DNA of 38,393 bases from an uncultured Prevotella sp. (GCA_900317685.1 ONHQ01000030.1:1-38393); one strand, 5' to 3'; positions 24,590 through 33,186 are shown, numbered from the stretch's first letter. The notes: a model not told the origin generated them from the sequence alone. Made by a program: numbers and translations.

Positions 24590-25174
24590 ATGAATAGAAA
24601 TAAAGTCATTGACACGCTAAAACAGCGAGGTGGATTCATAACCACGGGTGAAGTGAAAAGCCGTGGTGAATATGAGCAACTTCGCCGTGCAATAGAAGAT
24701 GGAACGCTTATGCGGCTTCGTAATGGTGTCTATGTGGAAATGTCAGCGTTGGCAAACAACATGATAGATGTGGAACGTATAGTTCCGCATGGGGTGCTTT
24801 GCTTGTATAGTGCTTTTGCTCATTATGGACTTTCCACACAAGTGCCTTCCGCTACTTGCATAGCCATTGAAGCCAAGCGAAAGGTGCGTTTGCCAGACTA
24901 TCCTCCTATTGATCTCTATTATTGGAAAAAGGAGAATTTGGAGTTTGGTATAATCAAAAAGAATATATCTGGTTATGATGTACTTATTACAGATATGGAG
25001 CGAACGGTCTGTGATGCTGTTAAGTACCGAAACAAGATAGGGCTTGATGTGTGCGGTGAGGTGATAGACAACTATCTCAAAAAGGATAACCGCAATATAT
25101 CTCTACTCCATGAATACGCACAGAAACTAAGAGTGAAAAATATAATGACTACGTATTTGGAGACAAGACTATGA
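24590..25174 (+). CDS. AbiEi-type antitoxin (first locus)
   Basis: A 194-residue protein resembling AbiEi, the antitoxin and transcriptional repressor of type IV toxin-antitoxin/abortive infection systems. The N-terminal winged helix (MNRNKVIDTLKQRGGFITTG, then RGEYEQLRRAIEDGTLMRLR and NGVYV) is the AbiEi DNA-binding module. The middle region (GVLCLYSAFAHYGLSTQVP, ITDMERTVCDAVKYRNKIG) is the conserved antitoxin core. The longer frame beginning at a TTG (24569) overlaps the -7 box, so the ATG at 24590 is used. Its stop overlaps the start of the toxin remnant by four bases. The antitoxin is intact but its toxin is broken. Confidence 0.85.
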   Translation: MNRNKVIDTLKQRGGFITTGEVKSRGEYEQLRRAIEDGTLMRLRNGVYVEMSALANNMIDVERIVPHGVLCLYSAFAHYGLSTQVPSATCIAIEAKRKVRLPDYPPIDLYYWKKENLEFGIIKKNISGYDVLITDMERTVCDAVKYRNKIGLDVCGEVIDNYLKKDNRNISLLHEYAQKLRVKNIMTTYLETRL

Positions 25175-25603
25175 CAAAGAATATAGGGAAGTCCATTAGG
25201 ACACGTTTGTTGAACCTCGCCAAAGAGGAGAAGCAAGAGTATATGAAAGTGTTGGTTAGATACTTGCATGAACGCTTGTTGTTCCGTATCTCTGCAAGTC
25301 CTTACAAGAGCCATTTTCTTCTGAAAGGCAGTTCGCTATTGTTTGCCTTGGATGGGTTCAAGGCTCGTCCAACCATTGACATTGATCTGTTGGGAGAACG
25401 GTACGTTTAAGAACAGGAATACTCCTTACCGAGAGAACCTTGCCCTTTTCACAGACAAGTTTGCAACGGATGCCACACGCAATATTTGGTGGAAAGCATT
25501 CTTGAAAAAGATACGTTGGAAAGAGCAGATAGACTTTTCAGTTGTGATGAAGTGCATCAAAGAGAACCTACAGGCATATTGGAACAAAGAAACATTAGGA
25601 TGA
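25171..25603 (+). pseudogene. AbiEii-type toxin remnant (frameshift and internal deletion)
   Basis: A nucleotidyltransferase toxin broken in two pieces. Piece 1 (25171-25410, 79 codons) keeps the start, the first motif (LLKGSSLLFALDG) and the catalytic TIDIDLLGER, then hits a stop. Piece 2 is in the next frame (readable from about 25400 to 25603) and matches the C-terminal helices of the family (NLALFTDKFATDATRN, WWKAFLKKIRWKEQIDF, IKENLQAYW). An intact homologue should be about 280-320 residues, so roughly 150 residues between the two pieces are missing and the join is out of frame. The toxin should be dead. Which event came first cannot be read. Confidence 0.8.
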
Positions 25604-25825
25604 TAGCGAAAGGGCACATTTGATTTTGGATGGTGCCAAGGTAAGGAGATGCCGACAAAAGAAATCATCGTATTGGCTTTATGGGAACAGTGGATATTTT
25701 CCGTGGGTCGTGTATGAGTCTTTTTCTTTGGTCACAGATCCGTAGTTGGTTAGAGGCGGCGTTACCCAAGGTAAATAGTTTTTTTAACCAAAACCAAGAA
25801 AACTTCTTTGTGTCAGCGCTGCTGG

Positions 25826-26281
25826 AAACGTACCATGCGATGATGTATTATAATGTCTGTTGGGTGCGGACGGCCACAAGGGGCGCGCCCTGCAACAAAT
25901 CGGCAATGACTATAGTCTTATTATAGTTAGGCCGCTGAGGGCAGCGGCCCTCCTGGGGACGTTTTCGGGAGGTCCGCTTCCGGGAGGTCCGCTTCCGGGA
26001 GGTCCGCTGCCCTCAGCGGACACCATTGCAACGTCCAATTCCCAAATGCTGCGACGGCCGCACCCTGCAAACGTACCATGCGATGATGTATTATAATGCC
26101 TGTTGGGTGCGGACGGCCACAAGGGGTTGCCCTGCAACAAATCGGCAATGACTATAGTCTTATTATAGTTAGGCCGCTGAGGGCAGCGGCCCTCCCGGGG
26201 ACGTTTTCGGGAGGTCCGCTGCCCTCAGCGGACACCATTGCAACGTCCAATTCCCAAATGCTGCGACGGCCGCACCCTGCA
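25826..26281 (+). repeat. Tandem duplication of 243 and 213 bases with GC-rich hairpins
   Basis: The block 25826-26068 is repeated at 26069-26281. Both copies begin ACGTACCATGCGATGATG and end in CGCACCCTGCAA. The length difference comes from a 15-bp minisatellite (CGGGAGGTCCGCTTC) present three times in copy 1 (25966-26010) and once in copy 2. Each copy carries GCGGACGGCCACAAGGGG (25866 and 26109) followed by CCCTGCAA, the palindrome family seen again at 35807-36018. Each also has two hairpins: GGCCGCT-GAGGGC-AGCGGCC (25930-25949 in copy 1) and GTCCGCT-GCCCTC-AGCGGAC (26002-26021). Frames across it are repeats of one another and not believed to be coding. Confidence 0.8.
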
Positions 26282-26340
26282 ACAAATCGGCAATGACGGA
26301 CAATTCATACCCTTCCCGCAAGATGGGTGCAAAGCCTGTT

Positions 26341-26450
26341 CATGGCATCCAATCATTGTTCTCATGGCATCCAATCATTGTTCGTATGGCATCAAATCAG
26401 TGTTTTCACGGGGTCGAAGCAGTGGGCTTGTGAGGTTGATGCAATGTTTT
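26341..26450 (+). repeat. Second 22-bp tandem array (about five units)
   Basis: Units begin at 26341, 26363, 26385, 26407 and 26429. The first two are nearly identical (CATGGCATCCAATCATTGTT plus two bases), the third differs at a few positions, and the last two are degenerate. The period is again exactly 22, and after a 2-base gap about 16 of 20 positions match the unit of the batA-batB array (CATG-GCATC-AA-C-TGTT). Confidence 0.75.
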
Positions 26451-26477
26451 CAACATTGTAACGCTATAGAAAAAGAT

Positions 26478-26519
26478 CGTTCGCTAAGTAGGAAATGATC
26501 TTTTCCTACGCAGCGAACG
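26478..26519. repeat. Isolated long hairpin
   Basis: Arms CGTTCGCTAAGTAGGAAA (26478-26495) and TTTCCTACGCAGCGAACG (26502-26519) pair at 16 of 18 positions around a 6-base loop. No gene ends nearby and no T run follows, so it is not an obvious terminator. Confidence 0.7.
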
Positions 26520-26670
26520 GGTGTTTGTCAGGCAGCAAAATCAATTTTCACGCATTGACCGCCGGCTCATCAGCTTTCAGAACTTGACGCTTCTCCATAC
26601 ACAGGGCCGACCCTGTATTTGGTGAAGAGAGCTCATAAACACGATCCTTTTACAAAAACAAATAAAACCT

Positions 26671-26816
26671 CTTGCTGTGATGCAAGGGCTGCGCCCTTTG
26701 TTTCTTCTTCGGTGCCGGCTTGCTCCGAAGCAAGCTTCGGCAAGCTGGCACCGGAGAAGAAACAGCCTTCGTTCCTCAGGCTTGCATCACAGCAAGGAAA
26801 ACCTTGAAAACAGGCT
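26671..26816. repeat. Large nested stem-loop repeat (copy B)
   Basis: Outer arms CTTGCTGTGATGCAAG (26671-26686) and CTTGCATCACAGCAAG (26781-26796) are perfect over 16 bp. An inner stem of 23 bp (26701-26723 with 26740-26762) has two mismatches and a terminal loop that is itself partly palindromic. The tail AAGGAAAACCTTGAAAACAGG (26794 on) is repeated in inverted form at 26873-26895. A decayed relative lies at 329-480. Confidence 0.8.
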
Positions 26817-27053
26817 GGCGCGGTGCTTGGCGTTAAGAGATGGTAATTGGGAATTGAAAGTTACATCGCGATAGCCTGTTTTTAAGGTTTTCCTTTGTGG
26901 CGCTGACACAAAGAGGTTTTCCTGGTTTTTGTTAAAAAGCTTTTTACCTTGGGTAACGGCGCCTCTAACCAACTAAGGATCTGTGACCAGTGAAGAAGAC
27001 TCATATACGATCCACGGAAAATATCCACTGTACGGTTGGTTTATTGGTTTTTT

Positions 27054-27127
27054 GTCCGCTGAGGGCAGCGGACCTCCCGGTCAGCGGCCCTCCCGGGCAA
27101 CGGACCTCCCGGTCAGCGGCCGTACCC
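27054..27127 (+). repeat. GC-rich hairpin and 16-bp tandem repeat
   Basis: GTCCGCT-GAGGGC-AGCGGAC (27054-27073) is the complement-type hairpin of the region at 25930-26021. It is followed by 16-base units at 27070, 27086 and 27102 (GGACCTCCCGGTCAGC, middle unit variant) and a partial fourth. The unit is the inverse complement of the CCGGGAGGTCC minisatellite on the other side of the region. From here to the GSCFA stop at 27226 nothing else is seen. Confidence 0.7.
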
Positions 27128-27225
27128 TATAAGTGAAGCCAGCTCTGTAACTCTCTGATGATAGTTTTCAATATGGTTGCCCCTATGACGAAAATGGGAT
27201 AAGTTATTCTGTGGAAAGTGGAAAA

Positions 27226-28056
27226 TCATTCCTCGAAATGATATTTGTCCTTAAGAACTTTATAGTCCTCTTTAGCTTTGTGAAGAAACTGCTGGTATTC
27301 GGCCGACTGAGGGTTGAAGGGACGATGCTCAAGGGCTTTGCGGATTGGATGCCACTGCTCAAGGAAGTGGAGCGTAGCAGGAGAGAAATAGGTTTCGGAC
27401 AGCCGCTCGTAGATGTAGCTGACAGCCTGCTCACTGGGGTGGAGCATGTCTTCCTGATAGAAACGGTAGTCGCGGAGCTCATCGTTGACGATTTCATAGG
27501 AAGGGAAATAGGCGATCGTCGGGTCGTCAAACGCTTTGACAACCTGGTCGACAGCCAAAAGCAGTGTGGCTTTGGACAACTGACTTCCATGATAACCGTA
27601 TTTGCGATAGCGGATTGGACTCACGGTGAGCAGAAACCGCGTCTTGGGAAAGGAAGAGCGGATCAGCATGATCGCCTCAGAAAGCGCCGCTGCGCACTGT
27701 TCGACAGTCAACTGCTCTTCGTGGAAAAGCTTTTGCGGCCGCTTCTGACAGTTGTCCACGATCTCACCCGTGGCGATGAGACGATAGACATGATTGGTGC
27801 CGAGCGTGAAGACAGCGGTGCCGGGTTTGTCTTTGCAGAAAGGTAGCTGACCGGCATCGCTAAGCCGCCTGACCGTATGGAGCACGCTCACCGGATTGTA
27901 CATCACGCCGAAGGGATTGACGATCGCACGAAACTTCTCTTCTTTGAACCGCTTGCCGATGTTGTCGGCGAAGCACGAACCGACGAAGAACATACGCTCG
28001 CAGGGCTCGATCTGCCACGGTGATGGCGCAATGGTGACGGGTGTGGTGAACTGCAT
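27226..28056 (-). CDS. GSCFA-domain protein
   Basis: A 276-residue protein with the family signature VGSCFADNIG at about residues 25-34 and NPFGVMYNP at about 47-55. GSCFA proteins are predicted SGNH/GDSL-like hydrolases; the nucleophile Ser would be that of GSCF. The partner block YRKYGYHGSQLSKATLL and a later segment (EDMLHPSEQAVSYIYERL, with an Asp-x-x-His) supply the catalytic acid and base. The substrate is unknown. It lies 10 bases after uvrA and ends the operon; no clear terminator was found before the accessory repeats. Confidence 0.9.
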   Translation of the reverse strand: MQFTTPVTIAPSPWQIEPCERMFFVGSCFADNIGKRFKEEKFRAIVNPFGVMYNPVSVLHTVRRLSDAGQLPFCKDKPGTAVFTLGTNHVYRLIATGEIVDNCQKRPQKLFHEEQLTVEQCAAALSEAIMLIRSSFPKTRFLLTVSPIRYRKYGYHGSQLSKATLLLAVDQVVKAFDDPTIAYFPSYEIVNDELRDYRFYQEDMLHPSEQAVSYIYERLSETYFSPATLHFLEQWHPIRKALEHRPFNPQSAEYQQFLHKAKEDYKVLKDKYHFEE

Positions 28057-28066
28057 GGCGGCCTCC

Positions 28067-30946
28067 TTATCGGTTTGTGTTGGCAGACTTTGCTTTCTCT
28101 AATATCGCTTTCAAGAACCGTGGCGTATATCCCAGTTTGCTTTCGGCCACCTCTTCGGGTGTACCCTTAGAGAGAACCTGTCCACCGCCACGGCCACCTT
28201 CCGGTCCCATGTCGATGATATAGTCGGCCAACTTGATCACGTCGAGGTTGTGCTCGATGATGATCACCGTGTTGCCACGGCTGACAAGCTTCTCCAGGAC
28301 AGCCATGAGGATGCGGATGTCCTCGAAGTGCAGACCCGTTGTCGGCTCGTCGAGGATGTAGAGCGTCTTGCCTGTGTCGCGCTTGCTGAGCTCTGTAGCA
28401 AGTTTCACGCGTTGGCTCTCACCGCCGGAGAGCGTCGTGGAGCTCTGTCCAAGTTTGATGTATCCGAGTCCCACGTCTTGCAGCGCCTTGATCTTCGGCA
28501 GGATGGTCGGCACGTTCTCGAAGAACTCCACGGCCTGGTTGATCGTCATGTCGAGTACGTCGGCAATGGACTTGCCTTTGTAGCGCACCTCCAGCGTCTC
28601 ACGGTTATAGCGTTTGCCGTGGCACACTTCGCAAGGTACATAGACGTTGGGCATGAAGTTCATCTCTATCGTCTTGTATCCGTTGCCGCCACAAGCTTCG
28701 CAGCGACCGCCCTTTACATTGAACGAGAAGCGTCCCGGCTTGTAGCCACGGATCTTAGCCTCGGGCAATTCCACAAACAGATTGCGGATGTCGCTGAACA
28801 CGCCTGTGTATGTGGCAGGGTTGGAGCGCGGTGTGCGGCCGATAGGACTCTGGTCGACGTTGACCACCTTGTCGATGTTGTCGATGCCGTCGATGCTGTC
28901 GTAGGGCATCGGCTTTTTGAGCGAACGGTAGAAGTGCTGCGAGAGGATAGGCTGCAAGGTCTCGTTGATGAGCGTGGACTTACCCGATCCCGATACACCC
29001 GTGACCACGGTCAGCGTGCCGAGCGGGAAGGAGACGTCGATGTGTTTCAAGTTGTTGCCCGACGCACCGTGGATGGTGATCATCTTGCCATTGCCTTTTC
29101 GGCGCTCAGCCGGAATCTCGATGGCCCGTTCACCATTGAGATACTGAGCGGTGAGCGTGTCGGTCTTGAGCATCTCTTCCGGTGTACCTTCGAAGACCTC
29201 CTCACCGCCTTTGCGTCCCGCCTTCGGTCCGATGTCGACAATCCAGTCGGCGGCGCGCATCATGTCCTCGTCGTGCTCGACGACGACGACGGTGTTGCCT
29301 TGGTCGCGCAGCTCCTTGAGAGAGTTGATGAGTCGCTCATTGTCGCGCTGATGCAGTCCGATGCTGGGCTCGTCGAGGATATAGAGCACGTTGACGAGCT
29401 GAGAGCCGATCTGTGTAGCCAGACGTATGCGTTGGCTCTCACCGCCCGAGAGCGTTGCCGACTGGCGGTTGAGGGAGAGGTAGTTAAGCCCCACGTCGAG
29501 GAGGAACGACACGCGGGACCGCAGCTCCTTGATGATCTCGTGGGCAATGCGCTTCTTGCCTTCTTCGAGATGATCCTCGACCTGGTCGAGCCAGTCGCGC
29601 AGCAAGTCGATGTCGAGGTTACTGACCTCGCTGATGTCCTTGTCCCAGACACGATAGGCAAGGGCTTCTTTTTTCAGCCGTTTGCCATGGCAGGCGGGAC
29701 ACTCCTTGTCGGCCAGGAACTGTGAAGCCCATTTCTGTCCGGCTGCGCTGTCGTCGCTCTCGATGAGCGTACGCAGGTATTTCACGATGCCGTCAAAGGC
29801 CACGAAGTAGTCCGTCGAGGTGTGCACCTTCTCTTTGGCGATGCGTATCTCTTCGAGCGAGCCGTTCATCAGTTCGTCGACAGCGTCCTCGGGTATGTCC
29901 TTGAAAGGCGTCTTGAGGTTGCAATCGTATTTGCTGAGTATCGACTCTATCTGCCAGAAGATCATCTGGTTCTTGTATTTGCCCAGTGGTGCGATGGCCC
30001 CTTGGTGGATGGAGAGTGAAGGGTCGGGTACCACCTTTTTCATGTCCACCTCGCTGACCACGCCGAGTCCTTTGCAGTGAGGACAGGCACCTTCTGGTGA
30101 GTTGAACGAGAAGATGTTCGGAGCAGGGTCGCCGTAGGACAGGCCCGTGGCAGGATCCATCAGTCGTTTGGAAAAGTTTCGGCACTCGCCCGTCTCCTTG
30201 TCGAGCATCATAATGGCACCGTCGCCCTGGCGCATGGCCGTGGCGATGGTCTGTGCCAGACGCTCCCCGTCGTCGGGGCGGACACGCAGCTTGTCGATGA
30301 CCACCTCGATGTTATGGTTTTTGTATCGGTCGGTCTTCATGCCGCGTGCGATCTCTTTGATCTCGCCGTCCACGCGGACATAAAGGTAGCCTTTGCGGCG
30401 CAGGCTCTCGAAGAGCTCGCGGTAGTGGCCCTTGCGCTGGCGGACGAGGGGCGCAAGGATATACACTGCCTTGTCGGCATAGTCGTGGAGAATCATGTCG
30501 ACGATTTTTTCTTCGGTGTATTTCACCATCTTCTGTCCGCTGAGATAGCTGTAGGCCGTACCGGCGCGTGCGTAGAGCAGTCTGAGGTAGTCGTATATCT
30601 CCGTCGTGGTGCCCACGGTGGAGCGTGGATTCTTGTTTGTCGTCTTCTGCTCGATGCTGATGACGGGGCTCAGTCCCGTGATTTTGTCGACGTCGGGGCG
30701 CTGCATGTTGCCTAAGAAGTTGCGGGCATAGGCCGAGAACGTCTCTATGTAGCGGCGCTGGCCCTCGGCGTAGATAGTGTCAAAGGCCAACGACGACTTA
30801 CCCGAACCCGAGAGTCCGGTGATCACCGTCAGTGAGCCACGCGGTATCTTCACGTCGATGTTTTTCAGATTATGGACGCGGGCGCCGTAGACGTCGATCC
30901 ATCCGTTCTGAAACTGAGGGTAGAGACTTCTGTCTTTCTTATTCAT
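28067..30946 (-). CDS. uvrA: Excinuclease ABC subunit A
   Basis: A 959-residue UvrA, the damage-sensing ATPase of nucleotide excision repair. Both ABC modules are present: Walker A GLSGSGKS at 44-51 and GVSGSGKS in the second half, and two [10 protein letters not shown] signatures followed by LDEPSIGLH and LDEPTTGLH. The zinc-binding cysteine pairs CPHC, CPAC, CEAC and CEVC are seen. The size fits the family (E. coli 940). Its start overlaps the end of the preceding T9SS-sorted gene by 8 bases, so translation is probably coupled. Confidence 0.98.
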   Translation of the reverse strand: MNKKDRSLYPQFQNGWIDVYGARVHNLKNIDVKIPRGSLTVITGLSGSGKSSLAFDTIYAEGQRRYIETFSAYARNFLGNMQRPDVDKITGLSPVISIEQKTTNKNPRSTVGTTTEIYDYLRLLYARAGTAYSYLSGQKMVKYTEEKIVDMILHDYADKAVYILAPLVRQRKGHYRELFESLRRKGYLYVRVDGEIKEIARGMKTDRYKNHNIEVVIDKLRVRPDDGERLAQTIATAMRQGDGAIMMLDKETGECRNFSKRLMDPATGLSYGDPAPNIFSFNSPEGACPHCKGLGVVSEVDMKKVVPDPSLSIHQGAIAPLGKYKNQMIFWQIESILSKYDCNLKTPFKDIPEDAVDELMNGSLEEIRIAKEKVHTSTDYFVAFDGIVKYLRTLIESDDSAAGQKWASQFLADKECPACHGKRLKKEALAYRVWDKDISEVSNLDIDLLRDWLDQVEDHLEEGKKRIAHEIIKELRSRVSFLLDVGLNYLSLNRQSATLSGGESQRIRLATQIGSQLVNVLYILDEPSIGLHQRDNERLINSLKELRDQGNTVVVVEHDEDMMRAADWIVDIGPKAGRKGGEEVFEGTPEEMLKTDTLTAQYLNGERAIEIPAERRKGNGKMITIHGASGNNLKHIDVSFPLGTLTVVTGVSGSGKSTLINETLQPILSQHFYRSLKKPMPYDSIDGIDNIDKVVNVDQSPIGRTPRSNPATYTGVFSDIRNLFVELPEAKIRGYKPGRFSFNVKGGRCEACGGNGYKTIEMNFMPNVYVPCEVCHGKRYNRETLEVRYKGKSIADVLDMTINQAVEFFENVPTILPKIKALQDVGLGYIKLGQSSTTLSGGESQRVKLATELSKRDTGKTLYILDEPTTGLHFEDIRILMAVLEKLVSRGNTVIIIEHNLDVIKLADYIIDMGPEGGRGGGQVLSKGTPEEVAESKLGYTPRFLKAILEKAKSANTNR

Positions 30947-31661
30947 TGTTGTTGCTTGTCGTTTCTGAATATCCGCGTAACAGGTTCACGTCACGCTTGA
31001 TATGATAGTTCCGCCCGTCGGCCCCTTTGGCCTTGACGAGCACGTAATAGACACCCTGCGCCACGTCCTTGCCGTGGAATTTGCCGTCCCATCCTCCTGC
31101 GGGGTCGTCCCAGGAGTAGAGTTTCTGTCCCCAGCGGTTGAAGATGGTGGCATGGAACTCCACGATGCTCTTGTATCCGCTCTTGGCCTTGTAGACATCG
31201 TTGAGACCGTCGCCGTTGGGCGAGAAGGCGTTGGGCATCTCCAGCTTACTCTCCGCGATGGCGATGGAGAGCGGCGTGCCCTCGTTCTGCCAGTAGGTGT
31301 CGGTGTAGGCGATGGTGTCGTTGCCCTGCACGAAGGTAGCCCAAAGCTCTACGAGATGCGTCCCAGCCTTGGTGAACGTGTATTGTGTGTCGGTCTCGTA
31401 TCTGACCAGGTAAGGATTAGAGCGCTGTCCTTCGAGATAGAAATGCCATTCATAGTGGGCTGTCCACCCCTCGGTGTCAGTGGCATTGGCGTGGAACGTA
31501 GCCGCCAAGGGAGCCTGGTCATCAGCCGAGGTCACGGTTTGCTCGTTGCCCTCGCTGTCGGTGTAGGTAAACGAGGGAGCAATGGCGGGCGTGGACTGAG
31601 CCATGCCAGGCAGCGGGCAGGCCAGCAAGAGCGCGGGGATTATGATGTGAGTGATGTTCAT
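30939..31661 (-). CDS. Secreted protein with T9SS type B (gliding-motility) C-terminal domain
   Basis: A 240-residue secreted protein. The signal peptide is about 1-22 (MNITHIIIPALLLACPLPGM). The middle is a PKD-like beta domain (YEWHFYLEGQ, FTKAGTHLVELWATF). The C-terminal domain has the T9SS type B hallmarks NAFSPNGDGLNDVY, FNRWGQKLY, WDGK and GVYYVLVKAKGADG, predicting export by the type IX secretion system. The frame is open back to 31682, but that ATG lies inside the -7 box, so the ATG at 31661 is chosen. It is the first gene of the operon with uvrA, an odd pairing. Confidence 0.88.
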   Translation of the reverse strand: MNITHIIIPALLLACPLPGMAQSTPAIAPSFTYTDSEGNEQTVTSADDQAPLAATFHANATDTEGWTAHYEWHFYLEGQRSNPYLVRYETDTQYTFTKAGTHLVELWATFVQGNDTIAYTDTYWQNEGTPLSIAIAESKLEMPNAFSPNGDGLNDVYKAKSGYKSIVEFHATIFNRWGQKLYSWDDPAGGWDGKFHGKDVAQGVYYVLVKAKGADGRNYHIKRDVNLLRGYSETTSNNNE

Positions 31662-31678
31662 TACGATAATGGGTTGAT

Positions 31679-31687
31679 GCAAAGTTA
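31679..31687 (-). promoter_or_regulatory. Promoter -7 box of the T9SS/uvrA/GSCFA operon
   Basis: TAACTTTGC on the minus strand, 18 bases before the ATG at 31661. It excludes the upstream ATG at 31682 as the start. It is divergent from the box at 31731. Confidence 0.65.
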
Positions 31688-31730
31688 GTGATTTTTATAG
31701 GAAATGAAGTGTAGATACGGATATTTTTTG

Positions 31731-31739
31731 TATTTTTGC
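31731..31739 (+). promoter_or_regulatory. Promoter -7 box of the LysM gene
   Basis: TATTTTTGC matches TAnnTTTGY, 56 bases before the ATG at 31795. No clear TTTG at -33. Confidence 0.6.
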
Positions 31740-31794
31740 AAATGATTATTCTTAGAAGTATTCATTCATACGATTATAAAAAGAAAAGATAGAA

Positions 31795-33168
31795 ATGATT
31801 CAGCGTTTTTCAGGCAGAGCATCCCGTTGGTGGCTGCTTTTGCTGTGTCTGTTTTTTGTTGTGACGGTCCCTGCTTGTGCACAAGACACGTCCAATCATA
31901 TCTATAAGGTAAAGAAGAGTGACACCCTTTATGGCATCGCCCACTATCACGGCATCACCGTAGATCAGCTGATCAATGCCAATCCAGAGATGAAACTGCC
32001 TGGCTACCAGCTCCATAAGGGCGACCACCTCTATATACCTGCTCCCCGGAATTCCGCTGCCACAAGCAGCACGGTCAATACTCCCGTGACCTCAGGCACT
32101 ACTTCCAAGCAGGGAAAGGTGCTGCGCGTGGGCGTGGCACTGCCCCTGCACAATGTCGACGGCGACGGCAAGCGCATGGTCGAATACTATCGCGGCATTC
32201 TTTTGGCTTGCGACAGCCTGAAACGGGCTGGATATTCCATCGATTTTCACTCTTGGAACCTCGATGCTACGGCTGATCCCACGATCATGACACACGACCC
32301 GGCAGCCGCTCAGTGCAACATCATCTTTGGTCCTCTCTATTCCGTACAGGTGCATGCGCTGGCTGAATTCTGCAAAGCACGTGACATCAAACTCGTCATA
32401 CCGTTCTCAATCTCCGGGGACGACGTGACCAGCTATACCCAGATCTTTCAGGTTTGGCAAAGCGACGACAAACTCAACAACAACGCCATCGAGGCGTTTC
32501 TCAAACGCTATAAAAATGCGCGTGTCGTGCTCATCGACTGCAATGACAAGACTTCCAAGAAGGGCAGCTTCACATTTGGCCTGCGCAACAGACTCTCCGC
32601 CCGTGGGCAGGAATATCGGGTGACGAACCTCAACAGCAGTCTGGAGATGTTTGGCAAGGCCTTTGCCCAAAACCGTCTCAACGTGGTGGTGCTCAATACC
32701 GGACGCTCGCCCGAGCTCAATCAGGCGATCGCCAAGTTGCGCGCGCTGCGTGCCCAGCAGCATGGACTGAGAGTGGCACTCTTCGGCTACAACGAGTGGC
32801 TGATGTATGCGCCGGGCAATGTAGACACGTTCTGCTCGTTCGACACCTGCGTGCCCTCCTATTATTATTACAATAGCGTCGATCCGCGCACAAAAGCCTT
32901 GGAAGCAGAATATCAGAAATGGTTCCACACGCAGCCGATGTATGCTTATCCCCGTTTCTTCCTCACGGGCTATGACCATGCACAGTTCTTCCTCCGTGGG
33001 CTGGCCAAATACGGCAAGGCCTTCAAGGGCACTGCCGGACAGAGCACTTACCGGCCTTTCCAGACTCCACTCGTCTTTAAGCAGGTGGGAGACAAAGGCA
33101 TGCAGAACGACAACTTCCAGTTGATCCATTTTGCAACCGGCGGTCGCATAGAGTCACTCACCTATTAA
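31795..33168 (+). CDS. LysM and periplasmic-binding-fold protein
   Basis: A 457-residue envelope protein. A basic N-terminus with a signal peptide (about 1-32, ending ACAQD) is followed by one LysM domain at about 36-82 (HIYKVKKSDTLYGIAHYHGI, YQLHKGDHLYIPAP), a peptidoglycan-binding module. After a Ser/Thr linker comes a type 1 periplasmic-binding fold (LRVGVALPLHNVDGDGKRM, NIIFGPLYSVQV, VVLNTGRSPELNQ), as in Leu/Ile/Val-binding proteins and LpoA-like regulators. Proteins with this architecture are common in Bacteroidetes; a regulatory role in cell-wall synthesis by analogy with LpoA is inference. It precedes a PorT-like gene by 18 bases. Confidence 0.87.
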   Translation: MIQRFSGRASRWWLLLLCLFFVVTVPACAQDTSNHIYKVKKSDTLYGIAHYHGITVDQLINANPEMKLPGYQLHKGDHLYIPAPRNSAATSSTVNTPVTSGTTSKQGKVLRVGVALPLHNVDGDGKRMVEYYRGILLACDSLKRAGYSIDFHSWNLDATADPTIMTHDPAAAQCNIIFGPLYSVQVHALAEFCKARDIKLVIPFSISGDDVTSYTQIFQVWQSDDKLNNNAIEAFLKRYKNARVVLIDCNDKTSKKGSFTFGLRNRLSARGQEYRVTNLNSSLEMFGKAFAQNRLNVVVLNTGRSPELNQAIAKLRALRAQQHGLRVALFGYNEWLMYAPGNVDTFCSFDTCVPSYYYYNSVDPRTKALEAEYQKWFHTQPMYAYPRFFLTGYDHAQFFLRGLAKYGKAFKGTAGQSTYRPFQTPLVFKQVGDKGMQNDNFQLIHFATGGRIESLTY

Positions 33169-33186
33169 CATTCGAAATCATCGCAC

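Larger units (their letters stand above)
25687..27032. mobile_element. Repeat-packed region between 133-bp inverted arms
   Basis: The arm at 25687-25819 recurs inverted at 26900-27032, about 90 percent identical by eye. Both arms start, from outside inwards, with ACAGTGGATATTTTCCGTGG, the same terminal motif as the MITE-like insert at 2876-2999. Between the arms are about 1,080 bases without any convincing gene, filled by the repeats listed separately. No transposase is present, so this could be a non-autonomous or gutted transposon, or two oppositely oriented copies of a shorter element. Flanks show only a weak similarity (TTGGCTTTAT left, TTGGTTTAT right), not a clean target duplication. 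Confidence 0.55.

Noticed and set aside
25681-26296. Several 60-86-codon frames in the repeat region
   Set aside because: They translate tandem repeats and palindromes in several frames, on both strands, and repeat one another; none has a start context or family signature.
28250-29725. 491-codon plus-strand frame inside uvrA
   Set aside because: Antisense to the conserved ABC modules of uvrA, with no recognisable domain.
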